Assembly: GCA_035294125.1 (NCBI GenBank)
Contig: DATGLM010000048.1
Location: 248,001-312,000, forward strand
Length of the DNA stretch: 64,000 bases
Reading direction: 5' to 3'
From: CADDYT01 sp035294125
GTDB lineage: Bacteria > Chloroflexota > Ktedonobacteria > Ktedonobacterales > Ktedonobacteraceae
Below the pieces are notes generated by a model that had not been told where the DNA came from, made no database searches, and saw only the letters and a list, made by a program, of their open reading frames with translations. Every line of letters starts with the position of its first letter. Within the stretch, counting starts at the first letter, position 1. Both the position numbers and the translations under genes were made by a program. Shown piece after piece: positions 50,709 to 59,287 of this stretch.

Positions 50709-53045
50709 TTACTGCTGCTGGTGAATGAACGCCCACACCCTGTGAGGCTGGTAGGGCATATCGATGTGAGCCACACCCAGCGCGTCGGCAACGGCGTTAG
50801 CCACTGCCGGTGTCGAACCGATGGTGCCAGCCTCACCAACGCCCTTGACACCCAGCGGGTTCACGGGAGTCGGCGTAACCGTGGAATCTGTCTCATAGTG
50901 TGGTAGCTCGGGCGCAAACGGTATGGCGTAATCCATCAACGAAGCGGTGAGAAGTTGTCCATCTTCACCATAGACGACGCCCTCAACCATAGCCTGCCCG
51001 ATGCCCTGCGCGAGTCCGCCATGCACCTGGCCCTCAACGAGCATGGGGTTAAGCTGGCGACCGCAGTCATCAACGGCGACGAAGCGCTTGATCTCCACAC
51101 CGCCCGTCTCCTTGTCGACCTCGACGACACAGACATGCGTGCCGAAGGGGAAGACACAGGCCTCTGGTTCCCAGAAAGCCGTCGTCTCCAGACCGGGTTC
51201 GATACCGGGGGCCAGGGTATTGGAAAAGTTCGCGGCGAGCGCGACATCAGCAAAGGAAACTGACTTCTGCGGCGAGCCAGCAACGGAGAATTTGCCATCC
51301 TCTAACGTGACATCGGACGGGCTAGCCTCCAGCATATGAGCGGCAATTTGCTTCATTTTCTCCTTGAGGCGCTGCGTAGCCTGGAAGACCGCTGAGCCGC
51401 CAACGGCGGTGGTGCGACTGCCATACGTGCCGCGTCCTTCAGGAGTAGAATCGGTATCACCGTGCAGAATGGTCACCTTGTCAACCGGAATGGTGAACTC
51501 TTCAGCGACAATCTGGGCAAAGGTCGTCTCCTCGCCCTGACCATGCGGAGATGAACCGGTGTAGACCATCACATCGCCGCTCATCTCGACCTTCATGCGG
51601 GCGCTTTCATACAGACCAACGGGCGCGCTGCCTTTGGGTCCGAAACCGCAAATCTCAATGTAGGACGAGAGGCCAATGCCCATCAGTCGACCCTCTGCCC
51701 GCGCCTGCTTCTGCTCTGCCCGCAACTGCTCGTAGCCTACGAGTTCGAGAGCTTTGTTCAGCGCGCCTTCATAGTTGCCCGTGTCGTAGACAGCGCCTGC
51801 CGCTGACTTGTAGGGGAACTGCTCCGGTTTCACGAAGTTGATACGACGCACTTCCGCCGGGTCCTTGCCCAGTTCGTGCGCCACCAGATCGATCGCCCGC
51901 TCAACAACATATGTTGCTTCCGGGCGGCCAGCGCCGCGATAGGCATCGGTAGGCGCCTTGTTGGTAAAGACGATATCGGCGCTCAGGTGAATGGCTGGAA
52001 TATCGTAGGCGCCGCAGGAAACCGGGAAACCAAAGGCGATCATGATCACATCGGTGAAGATCTGGCAGTAGGAACCGAGGTCGGAAATGCCATGAATCTT
52101 GAGACCGGTGATCTTGCCTTCTTTCGTCGCGGCGACCTCAACGTAATCAACCTGGTCGCGTCCGTGAATGGTCACAGCCAGATTCTCGCTGCGGTCCTCA
52201 ATCCACTTGATGGGGCGTCCAAGTCTCATCGATGCGAAAGCAGCCACCGTTTCCTCGGGATACACATTCAGCTTGCAGCCGAAACCGCCGCCCACTTCGG
52301 GAACGATGACGTGTACCTGGTGCTGGGGCAAGCCGACTTGCGCGGAAAGCAGGTCGCGCAGCAGATGAGGAATCTGCGAAGAACTCCACAAGGTGAGCTT
52401 CTTCTCGCCCTTATTGTAGCTTGCCACGACGCCGCGAGTCTCCATCGGTACGGGAGCCACACGCTGGTTGACCATACGAGCTTTGACAACTACACCGCCA
52501 TTGGCTTTGGTTTCCTCAAAGACCTTATCGATCTCCTCAGTAGGAGGATTCATGCTGAACGGGACGTTGGTGCCGAACTCTTCATACAGGAGCGGTGCAT
52601 CTGGCTGCATGGCCTTCTCGACATCGACAACGGCGGGCAGCGGCTCGTAGTCGACATCAATCAGGTCGCGGGCATCACGGGCTGTATAGCGGTCTTCCGC
52701 AATGACTACGGCAACGGGATCGCCGTAGAAGCGAACTTTGCCCTCGGCCAGCGGGCCGCGCACGCCCATGCCCTCGGCAATCTTGCCCAGGGGAACGGCC
52801 ACAGGCACAGCCTGCACAGCGCCTTTGAGATCTTCAGCAGTATAGACGGCGACCACGCCGGGGTGGTTGCGCGCAGCTTCTGTATTGATGCTCTTGATGC
52901 GGGCATGGCCGTAGGGGCTGCGCAACACGGCCATATGGAGCATACCGACGAGCTTGATGTCGTCGACGTAGGTTGCCTCCCCTGTAATCAAACGGGGATC
53001 TTCACGTCGCTTAATGGACGTGCCAAGCATAGCTGCAATACCCAT
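50709..53045 (-). CDS. coxL: Molybdopterin-binding large subunit, form II CoxL-like
   Basis: 778 residues. The N-terminal aldehyde oxidase hammerhead domain is followed by the Mo-pterin domain with EVGGGFGCKLNVYPEE. The active-site loop reads TDAYRGAGRPEA; AYRGAGR is the form II signature, whereas true aerobic CO dehydrogenase (form I) has AYxCSFR. The catalytic Glu lies in GVKGVGEAGTIGST near the C-terminus. Form II enzymes may oxidise CO poorly or use other aromatic or aldehyde substrates; the real substrate here is unknown. AAAGGA precedes the ATG by 11 nt. It is in an operon with coxS (76 bp upstream) and coxM. Confidence 0.94.
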   Translation of the reverse strand: MGIAAMLGTSIKRREDPRLITGEATYVDDIKLVGMLHMAVLRSPYGHARIKSINTEAARNHPGVVAVYTAEDLKGAVQAVPVAVPLGKIAEGMGVRGPLAEGKVRFYGDPVAVVIAEDRYTARDARDLIDVDYEPLPAVVDVEKAMQPDAPLLYEEFGTNVPFSMNPPTEEIDKVFEETKANGGVVVKARMVNQRVAPVPMETRGVVASYNKGEKKLTLWSSSQIPHLLRDLLSAQVGLPQHQVHVIVPEVGGGFGCKLNVYPEETVAAFASMRLGRPIKWIEDRSENLAVTIHGRDQVDYVEVAATKEGKITGLKIHGISDLGSYCQIFTDVIMIAFGFPVSCGAYDIPAIHLSADIVFTNKAPTDAYRGAGRPEATYVVERAIDLVAHELGKDPAEVRRINFVKPEQFPYKSAAGAVYDTGNYEGALNKALELVGYEQLRAEQKQARAEGRLMGIGLSSYIEICGFGPKGSAPVGLYESARMKVEMSGDVMVYTGSSPHGQGEETTFAQIVAEEFTIPVDKVTILHGDTDSTPEGRGTYGSRTTAVGGSAVFQATQRLKEKMKQIAAHMLEASPSDVTLEDGKFSVAGSPQKSVSFADVALAANFSNTLAPGIEPGLETTAFWEPEACVFPFGTHVCVVEVDKETGGVEIKRFVAVDDCGRQLNPMLVEGQVHGGLAQGIGQAMVEGVVYGEDGQLLTASLMDYAIPFAPELPHYETDSTVTPTPVNPLGVKGVGEAGTIGSTPAVANAVADALGVAHIDMPYQPHRVWAFIHQQQ

Positions 53046-53121
53046 ATGTATGCCTATCCTTTCTCATCGCGAGAAGTAGCAGTGTTTTCATTCAGTACTT
53101 CGCTTTGCCTGATCGTTGCGA

Positions 53122-53631
53122 TTACTCGCCACCGGCCCCTACAGGAGCCTCGGCGCTTTCCCGCATCTTCTCGGCTGCATACTGAACAGCTCTCACGATG
53201 TTCTGATAGCCCGTGCAGCGACACAGGTTGCCTTCAAGACCTTTGCGAATCTCGGCTTCGGTTGGATTGGGGTTGTTCTTGAGAATCTGGTACGAAGCCA
53301 TAATCATGCCCGGAGTGCAGAAGCCACACTGAAGACCGTGCTTTTCCCAGAAACCCTCCTGAATGGGGGTCAGGTTGCCACCCTGGGCCAGTCCTTCGAT
53401 TGTGGTCACTTCAGCGCCATCGGCCTGAACGGCAAACATCGTACAGGATTTCACGGACTCGCCATTGAGCAATACGGTACATGCTCCACACTGCGAAGTG
53501 TCGCAGCCAATATGGGTCCCTGTCAGATTCAACACGTCGCGCAAATAATGCACTAACAGCAGGCGCGGCTCAACTTCTGAATGGTATTTCGTCCCATTCA
53601 CAGTGACTGTAATCTCGCGCTTCATCGCCAT
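53122..53631 (-). CDS. coxS: [2Fe-2S] small subunit of CO dehydrogenase-type enzyme
   Basis: 169 residues. The plant-ferredoxin-like domain has THIGCDTSQCGACTVLLNG with C-x4-C-x2-C, and the helical domain has LQCGFCTPGMI and GNLCRCTGYQNI for the second cluster. It relays electrons from the Mo centre of CoxL to the FAD of CoxM. ATG 53631 has GGAGG at exactly 8 nt; upstream ATG 53646 overlaps the ribosome site and is rejected. It is the first gene of the operon; a TATAAC on the minus strand about 45 bp upstream may be the -10. Confidence 0.94.
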   Translation of the reverse strand: MAMKREITVTVNGTKYHSEVEPRLLLVHYLRDVLNLTGTHIGCDTSQCGACTVLLNGESVKSCTMFAVQADGAEVTTIEGLAQGGNLTPIQEGFWEKHGLQCGFCTPGMIMASYQILKNNPNPTEAEIRKGLEGNLCRCTGYQNIVRAVQYAAEKMRESAEAPVGAGGE

Positions 53632-53646
53632 TGATGCTACCTCCAT

Positions 53647-54112
53647 CTGGTTTAATCACGTTAGACTCGTTATAACCCTCGTCCGGCCAGCGCGCCGGGT
53701 ATACATGAGAATCGTGCTACTCTCACCCCTTTCTTCGCTGTACGCGAAACGTATTTTCTCGACTCTAGCGCCCTCTTCTTCCCTCTACAACTGCCCGTAC
53801 CCGCCGTTTCAAACGAAAATGATACTCTCCCAATACAATAGTACGCAAGGGAGATACAACGGATTACCCTGTTATTTCAAATAGCGAAACGAGCGGTTAT
53901 TCAACCGTCTGTGTAGAGTCCTTTCCCCTCCCACGCTGGCAAGCAGGAGGCCTGCACAGCCTGTTCAGGTAAGCATAATTAAACGTATCACAAGGCAAGG
54001 CAAGATGTCAATCGCTGGGAGGCACAAAAATACGAGCACACCAGATTTCCCCTTGCTCCCATATGGTACAATGTACACTAACTTGGACAACTTAACGAAG
54101 AGGGTAACTGTT
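53647..54112. other. Divergent control region coxSLM / pncB
   Basis: About 460 bp with no gene. TACAAT (54067-54072) is a -10 candidate for pncB, giving a start near 54079. TTGCTC at 54053 is too close to pair with it. Nothing repeat-like or palindromic stands out. The pncB frame is open back to 54005 within this stretch. Confidence 0.4.
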
Positions 54113-55519
54113 ATGCATCGGCGTGCTCCGGGAATTCACCCAGGATTAATGACTGACATGTATCATCCAGATGCCGCGTACATTTCGTGGTTGGCCGGAC
54201 GCAATGGCCTCACTACTTTTGACCTGTATACTCGTGTCGCTCCCTTCGGCGGGGCCTACCTGCTTGCCGCCGGTTTGGAGTCGGCCCTGGAATTCGCCCA
54301 GGCATTTCGCTACACAGCGGATGAGCTGAAATTTCTGGCGCATATTCGCGATTATGATGCCGCCTTCCTTGACGAACTGTCCCACCTGCGTTTCACCGGC
54401 GAGATTCTCGCGTTTCCCGAAGGCTCAATTGCCTTTCCGAACGAGCCACTGCTGCGCGTCACCGCACCATTCCGCGAGGCGCTGCTGCTTGAGGCAGGTT
54501 TGTTGCAGGCCATCAATCTCTCTACCCTGATCGCGACGAAGGCCTCGCGCATTGTCTACGCGGCAGATGAGGGAGGGAAACAGCGGCGCGTCGCGGAGTT
54601 CGCCTTCCGGCGCGCCCAGGAACCACTGACTGTGGCTCGCGCCTCCTATATCGGCGGTTGTGCCAGCACCTCGCTGCTGAACGCGGCCTACGAGTTCCGA
54701 CTGCCCGCAACGGGCACGGTGCCGCACGCGCTGATTGAGCTGTTCCCCACGGAGGAAGAGGCGTTTGATGCCGTGGCCCAGGCATATAATCGCTACACGC
54801 TCCTGCTGGATACCTATGATACGCGTCACGCCATCCACACAGCCATCGCTGTTGCGCAGCGCTCGCAGGAGACGCTAGGCCATACGCTTGCCGCCGTGCG
54901 CCTCGACAGCGGCGATATTGTGGGTGATAGTATCTACGTGCGCGAACAACTGGACAGGGCGGGGCTGCACAATGTGCGCATTCTCGCCAGTGGCGATCTG
55001 GACGAGTGGAAAATTCAAGACCTCTTGAAAGCAGGAGCCGCTATCGATTCATTCGGCGTTGGCACGACGCTGGGCGTGGGCGCTGGCTCTCCCGATCACG
55101 GCATTCCTGGTGGAGCGCTGGGCGCGGTCTATAAAGAGGTCTGGTACGTTGATGAAGCGGGTAACGAGTTCCCCAAGGTGAAAATCGCCGGCCCCAAATC
55201 GACGTGGCCGGGCAAAAAAGAAGTCTACCGCAGCCCCGAATGGAAAGAAGACGTCATTCAACTGGCCCACGAACCCGCGCCCCAGGGCTACCACCGCATG
55301 CTGCGGCCCGTCATGCGCGGCGGCGAGATGATTCCCGGCAGCTTGCCTCCCCTCTCTGAGATTCGCGAACTGGCGCAGCAAAACCTGGCTTCGCTGCCAC
55401 ACAAATACCGTCAACTCTCGGTTGAAGAACCCTACCCTGTCCGTTTCAGCGAGGGGCTAAAAGCTCTGCGCCAGCAGGCCGAGCAGATGATAGAACGCAA
55501 CATCCTCGAAAACGAATAA
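54113..55519 (+). CDS. pncB: Nicotinate phosphoribosyltransferase
   Basis: 468 residues from ATG 54113. GLMTDMYHPDAAYISWLAG is the substrate-binding start, with FDLYTRVAPFGGAYLLAAGL, FPEGSIAFPNEPLLRV, GGCASTSLLNAAYEF, GTVPHALIELF, VRLDSGDIV, LASGDLDEWKI and FGVGTTLGVG. It makes NaMN from nicotinate and PRPP with ATP, the Preiss-Handler salvage step. The start at 54113 has AAGAGGG at 8 nt and follows the TACAAT -10 by 40 nt. The frame is open back to an ATG at 54005 (504 residues), which overlaps that promoter and has a poorer ribosome site; this remains an alternative. Confidence 0.92.
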   Translation: MHRRAPGIHPGLMTDMYHPDAAYISWLAGRNGLTTFDLYTRVAPFGGAYLLAAGLESALEFAQAFRYTADELKFLAHIRDYDAAFLDELSHLRFTGEILAFPEGSIAFPNEPLLRVTAPFREALLLEAGLLQAINLSTLIATKASRIVYAADEGGKQRRVAEFAFRRAQEPLTVARASYIGGCASTSLLNAAYEFRLPATGTVPHALIELFPTEEEAFDAVAQAYNRYTLLLDTYDTRHAIHTAIAVAQRSQETLGHTLAAVRLDSGDIVGDSIYVREQLDRAGLHNVRILASGDLDEWKIQDLLKAGAAIDSFGVGTTLGVGAGSPDHGIPGGALGAVYKEVWYVDEAGNEFPKVKIAGPKSTWPGKKEVYRSPEWKEDVIQLAHEPAPQGYHRMLRPVMRGGEMIPGSLPPLSEIRELAQQNLASLPHKYRQLSVEEPYPVRFSEGLKALRQQAEQMIERNILENE

Positions 55520-55520
55520 T

Positions 55521-55599
55521 AGGGAATAAGAGAAAAGAGAAGCTGGAGCAAAAATTGTGTGTAATTTTTTGCTCCAGCTTCTCTTTTCTCTTATTCCCT
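55521..55599. terminator. Very long hairpin after pncB
   Basis: Arms of about 36 bp (55521-55556 and 55563-55599) beginning AGGGAATAAGAGAAAAGAGA are perfect apart from one extra T, with loop GTGTGT. An inner TTTTTT follows on the plus strand. It starts 2 bp after the pncB stop. Confidence 0.85.
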
Positions 55600-55603
55600 T
55601 CAC

Positions 55604-55918
55604 ATGAACATCCTGTTCACAGCCATCGTTGGTGGCGCTGCCCTGGCTTTCAGCCTGGCCTTCGGTATTGGCGGGCAGGACGCGGCGCGCCACCTGCTCA
55701 ACCGCACAGAAGATACAGTGAGCCATGTAGCCAGCCAGATGCAAAACCAATCCGTGATGAGCAACGGCGGTCGTGTCGGCAGCAAGTCCCATTTAACCGG
55801 CCCGAAGTTCGCTAACCAGACAAATTTCGCTGAACGAAGTAAGGCAGCGCCTGAAATGGTTTGTACCATTTCAGGCGCTGCCACCTTTTCCCGCACAAGA
55901 CTATCAGCCCAAATGTGA
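55604..55918 (+). pseudogene. C-terminal fragment of a conserved-TM-helix (mechanosensitive-channel-like) protein
   Basis: MNILFTAIVGGAALAFSLAF and GIGGQDAARHLLNR resemble the last helix of conserved TM-helix repeat proteins, where FGLGGRDxA is typical. There is no ribosome site, since a terminator hairpin ends 4 nt before the ATG, and the body of the protein is absent. The last 25 codons run through another hairpin. Probably a remnant rather than an expressed 104-residue protein. Confidence 0.5.
55843..55882 (+). terminator. Hairpin with T-rich tail
   Basis: GGCAGCGCCTGAAATGGT (55843-55860) pairs perfectly with 55865-55882 around TTGT, followed by ACCTTTTCC. An 18-bp stem. Confidence 0.75.
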
Positions 55919-56061
55919 GTGACGGCAGCAAGCCTTTCTCCCCATCAGAAGGTACCTCGCGCAATCTAGTATAATCTGTATTTAGTAGTGTCCGTAGTAA
56001 AGAATGAAGCGGCGTTCCCGTCTGCCGGTGTTCTTCTACAAACAAGGGAAGGAGTAATCTT

Positions 56062-57549
56062 TTGGCCGAAATCCTCAAGCAAACGCGCAGTATTTGCCCG
56101 ATGTGTGGTGAGAGTGTGCCTGCTGTATATGAGGTGCGCGACAATGAGCAGGTCTTTTTCTCGCGCAGTTGCCCCGCGCATGGCGTGACCGATACCGATC
56201 TGGGCTATCATGCTGACTTCTACCGGCGCTCATTCGAAGTCGAGAAGGTGATGATCGCTCGCTATGGTGACGGCGGCAATGCCGATATTTCTCAAGGACT
56301 CTCACCTTTCCCACTGCGCAAGCCAGCCGGGCTCGCGATTGTGGAAGTGACCGAGCGCTGCAACCTCACCTGCCCCATGTGCTATGCCTACTCCAGCCCC
56401 TCGGAACGCGACTACACGCTGGAAGAGATCGAAACACGCCTTGACCAGTTGATCGCCATCGAGGGCAAGGGAATTTCGCTGCAAATATCGGGCGGTGAGC
56501 CTTCTGTGCGCAAGGACCTGGATCAGGTCGCGGCGCTCGTCAAAAAGAAGGGCTTCGGGCATCTTGAAATCGTCAGCAACGGTATTCGCCTGGCACGCGA
56601 AGCGGATTTTGCCGACAAGCTGGTAAAATGGGGCTTCACCTCCGTCTATTTACAGTTCGATAGCACGCGCCCGGAAGACATCGTCAGGCTGCGCGGCGAA
56701 GACCTGTGGGAGGTGCGCGAGAAAGCTGTCGCGGCGCTTGAGCGCGTCAAGCTGCCCTCAACCCTCGCCGTCTCTCTCTATGATGGCCTCAACAGCGATC
56801 AGGTGCAGCAGGTGATCGACTTCGCCTGGCGTCACCCGGATACCGTGTGCGCCATCGCCTTCCAGGCCGCGACGCCCTTTGGCCGCTTCGAGGTCGACAA
56901 CCCGGGCACGAAAGGTATTGGCAACAGCGACGGGAATGAATACAAATCACAAGCGCCGCGCAAACTGCGTATGCCCGAAATTCTCAAGTTGATCGAGGAG
57001 CAGACGGGCATTTCCCAGAACCTGTTCTTCCCCGTTGGCGAAGGCTCACCCCTGTGCAACACCTTCACCTTGCTCAAATATACGAAAGAGGGCTACAAAC
57101 CCATCGCGCCCAATTTCACACTGCAAGAGTTCATGGAAGTGATGGGGCCGCGCCCGAACATGACGCTGCGTATGCTAACTCGCGGGCGCAGCGCCGTGCT
57201 GCCACAGATCGTCACCAACGTCGGCGGCAGTCTCAAACTGGTGAAGACGCTCTGGCCACACATCGGCACCGATCCATCCTTCTGGACGAGTCGCAAGACG
57301 CTCACCCTCTTCGTCAAGCCTTTCATGGATGAGAGCGACTTCGACATGAGCCGTGTTGAACGCTGCTGCTTCCACAACGCCTCACCGCGCGGTGTCATGT
57401 CCTTCTGCGCGCTCAACGCCAGGGTGCGCCCAACCCGGCCACACGCTCAGGAAAGCGCCTTCATCCCACTCCCAACGCGCCGCGCAAAACCAGCCATCAC
57501 CAACACCGCTTTATCGTCCCAACCAACCACGCCCAACGCAACTCCCTAA
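56062..57549 (+). CDS. Radical SAM protein of the COG1964/tetraether lipid synthase-like group
   Basis: 495 residues. An N-terminal metal-binding head has CPMCGESVPA and SRSCPAHG (about 12-40). The radical SAM cluster is VEVTERCNLTCPMCYAYSSP (C-x3-C-x2-C, near 101-108), followed by LQISGGEPSVRKDL and LEIVSNG. The late stretch CCFHNASPRGVMSFCALN adds cysteines for auxiliary clusters. This head-plus-core layout is that of archaeal Tes and its bacterial relatives, which join or modify lipid tails; the role of this protein is inferred. TTG 56062 is the start, with GGAAGGAG 7 nt upstream. The last 45 residues look unrelated and Pro/Thr-rich. It is 26 nt from the GT2 gene, so an operon. Confidence 0.82.
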   Translation: MAEILKQTRSICPMCGESVPAVYEVRDNEQVFFSRSCPAHGVTDTDLGYHADFYRRSFEVEKVMIARYGDGGNADISQGLSPFPLRKPAGLAIVEVTERCNLTCPMCYAYSSPSERDYTLEEIETRLDQLIAIEGKGISLQISGGEPSVRKDLDQVAALVKKKGFGHLEIVSNGIRLAREADFADKLVKWGFTSVYLQFDSTRPEDIVRLRGEDLWEVREKAVAALERVKLPSTLAVSLYDGLNSDQVQQVIDFAWRHPDTVCAIAFQAATPFGRFEVDNPGTKGIGNSDGNEYKSQAPRKLRMPEILKLIEEQTGISQNLFFPVGEGSPLCNTFTLLKYTKEGYKPIAPNFTLQEFMEVMGPRPNMTLRMLTRGRSAVLPQIVTNVGGSLKLVKTLWPHIGTDPSFWTSRKTLTLFVKPFMDESDFDMSRVERCCFHNASPRGVMSFCALNARVRPTRPHAQESAFIPLPTRRAKPAITNTALSSQPTTPNATP

Positions 57550-57575
57550 AACGTTTTGATTTGTGAGGAAAGTTC

Positions 57576-58268
57576 ATGCGCTTCTCGATCATTGTCCCGG
57601 TATTGAACGAGGAAACGGTGCTGGAAGAGCAACTGGCCCATCTGAGGGATCAGATAGGGCGGCATGCCGACCAGGATTGTGAATTGATTATAGTGGATGG
57701 CGGCAGCGACGACGCGACGGTCTCGATAGCGGAGAAATACGGAGTCCTCATTTCCTCGCTACGCGGACGTGCCACGCAGATGAACGCCGGAGCAGCAGTT
57801 GCCAGTGGCGACGTGCTGATTTTCCTGCATGCCGATACACACCTGCCCGACGACGCCTTTGCCACCATCGAACGCGCTCTGTCCTCCCCGCACGTGGTCG
57901 GCGGCGCGTTCCGTATCTGCTTCAATTGCGACCTCTGGCCCTATCGGCTCGTAGCCTTCACCGTGAACCTGCGCGCGCGCCTGCGCACGCTCTTTACAGG
58001 AGACCAGGCCTATTTTATTCGTGCCACAAGCTTCCGCGCCATCGGTGGCTACCCCGAGCAGCCGTTGATGGAAGACCTGGAGATCATAAATCGCCTGCGC
58101 AAGGTTGGCAAAGTGGTGCTGCTGCCGCAATACGTGACAACCTCAGCACGCCGTCACGAAAAGACCGGCCTGGCGCGCACTATCCTCTTCATGTGGTACC
58201 TGCGCACTCTCTATCGCTTAGGCGTCTCGCCCACCCGGTTGCAGCGCATGTACATCGATATCCGCTGA
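57576..58268 (+). CDS. Family 2 glycosyltransferase (TIGR04283-like)
   Basis: 230 residues. FSIIVPVLNEETVLEEQLAH starts a GT-A fold; LIIVDGGSDDATV and GDVLIFLHADTHLP hold the nucleotide-sugar and metal-binding Asp residues. GGAFRICF, TGDQAYFIRATSFRAIGGYP and LMEDLEIINRLRKVGK follow the pattern of TIGR04283, a group often encoded near radical SAM proteins. The acceptor is unknown, perhaps a lipid. GTGAGGAAAG precedes the ATG. There is no membrane helix beyond a weak one near 190-205. Coupled with the upstream radical SAM gene. Confidence 0.88.
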   Translation: MRFSIIVPVLNEETVLEEQLAHLRDQIGRHADQDCELIIVDGGSDDATVSIAEKYGVLISSLRGRATQMNAGAAVASGDVLIFLHADTHLPDDAFATIERALSSPHVVGGAFRICFNCDLWPYRLVAFTVNLRARLRTLFTGDQAYFIRATSFRAIGGYPEQPLMEDLEIINRLRKVGKVVLLPQYVTTSARRHEKTGLARTILFMWYLRTLYRLGVSPTRLQRMYIDIR

Positions 58269-58391
58269 ACGCCCCCTGGCCTGTACCACTTATGTGCTCA
58301 AATGTAGCCCTCATACGTTACAATCTTAGAGCAGGATAAGCATCAACGTATGCTTATTTGGAAAAGGCAGCGATCACAAGGAAGTGGTGTA

Positions 58392-59249
58392 ATGGCGGAA
58401 AGTATAGAGGCAGAACCCACGGAAACAATAGAGAAAGTCGGGGCTGAGCCTGCGAAGATAGTACAGGTGACTACAGAAGTAACAACAGTACAGGAACCGG
58501 TGACAGATCATGTGGAGGTGGGAGTCATCTGGACGCCTGGATTTATCGTGGTCTTTGCGTTGATGCTTATCATCGGGCTGAGCGCCGACAGTTTGCTTGT
58601 GCAAGCCAGAGACAATGGCTATCTTCCTGGCAATGGTATCCTGACAGTTCACGTCATACTCATCTTTGTGACCTGGGTCGCAATCATAGCATGGGCGCGT
58701 TCCGCCTGGACGCGCCTGGGTGGCATTTTTGGCTGTATCTGGGCTATTTTTCTCACCCTTAATCTGGTGATTACAGCCTACCCTGTAAACCCTAACGCGC
58801 CCATTCTGGCGCATCTCAACGCGGCTTATAGCAGTGCGCTGCTCGGCTGCTATATCTGCCTCTCCATGGAGCGTGTCCCACTTCGTCGCTGGGATGCCTG
58901 GTTTTTCAGCATCGCGCCTTTCGTTGCTGTCTGTTTCGTGCTCGCGCTCTTCCTGTTGACGCCTGCCGCTGATCGCTCGTTCAGTACGATTGAAGACGCT
59001 ATCGTTGGTATCGCCAACATCCTCAGCTTCCTGGTCTGGTGGGCGCGCCCATCCTGCTGGGAAACAGAGCCGGGCGTGACCTTCCTGTTCGGGGTCGCCC
59101 CATTGACCATCCTCCTACTTTCCATTCCCGGCCTTGCCAACGGCGACACTAATTTCTTCTTCTCGGAATTGTTACTCCTCTCCATCCTGCTGGGAGCCAT
59201 CCGCTTCCTGCAAGGGGAACTACGCTGGAAAGCGCTTCACGCCTGCTAG
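58392..59249 (+). CDS. Eight-helix integral membrane protein, unknown
   Basis: 285 residues. A hydrophilic Glu/Thr/Val-rich head (1-50) is followed by eight predicted membrane helices (first about 55-75, last about 260-278). WDAWFFSIAPFVAVCFVLAL and the repeated Trp-rich ends are notable, but no family motif was recognised. ATG 58392 is preferred because AAGGAAG sits 7 nt upstream; the frame extends to an ATG at 58350. The gene has its own 120-bp upstream region and converges on nudC. Confidence 0.65.
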   Translation: MAESIEAEPTETIEKVGAEPAKIVQVTTEVTTVQEPVTDHVEVGVIWTPGFIVVFALMLIIGLSADSLLVQARDNGYLPGNGILTVHVILIFVTWVAIIAWARSAWTRLGGIFGCIWAIFLTLNLVITAYPVNPNAPILAHLNAAYSSALLGCYICLSMERVPLRRWDAWFFSIAPFVAVCFVLALFLLTPAADRSFSTIEDAIVGIANILSFLVWWARPSCWETEPGVTFLFGVAPLTILLLSIPGLANGDTNFFFSELLLLSILLGAIRFLQGELRWKALHAC

Positions 59250-59287
59250 CACTCCCGGCAAATCAGGAAAATAGATACAACGTGTCC

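Noticed and set aside
51876..53282. 468-codon plus-strand ORF opposite coxL
   Set aside because: It is the antisense shadow of coxL, whose conserved motifs, operon context and ribosome site leave no doubt.
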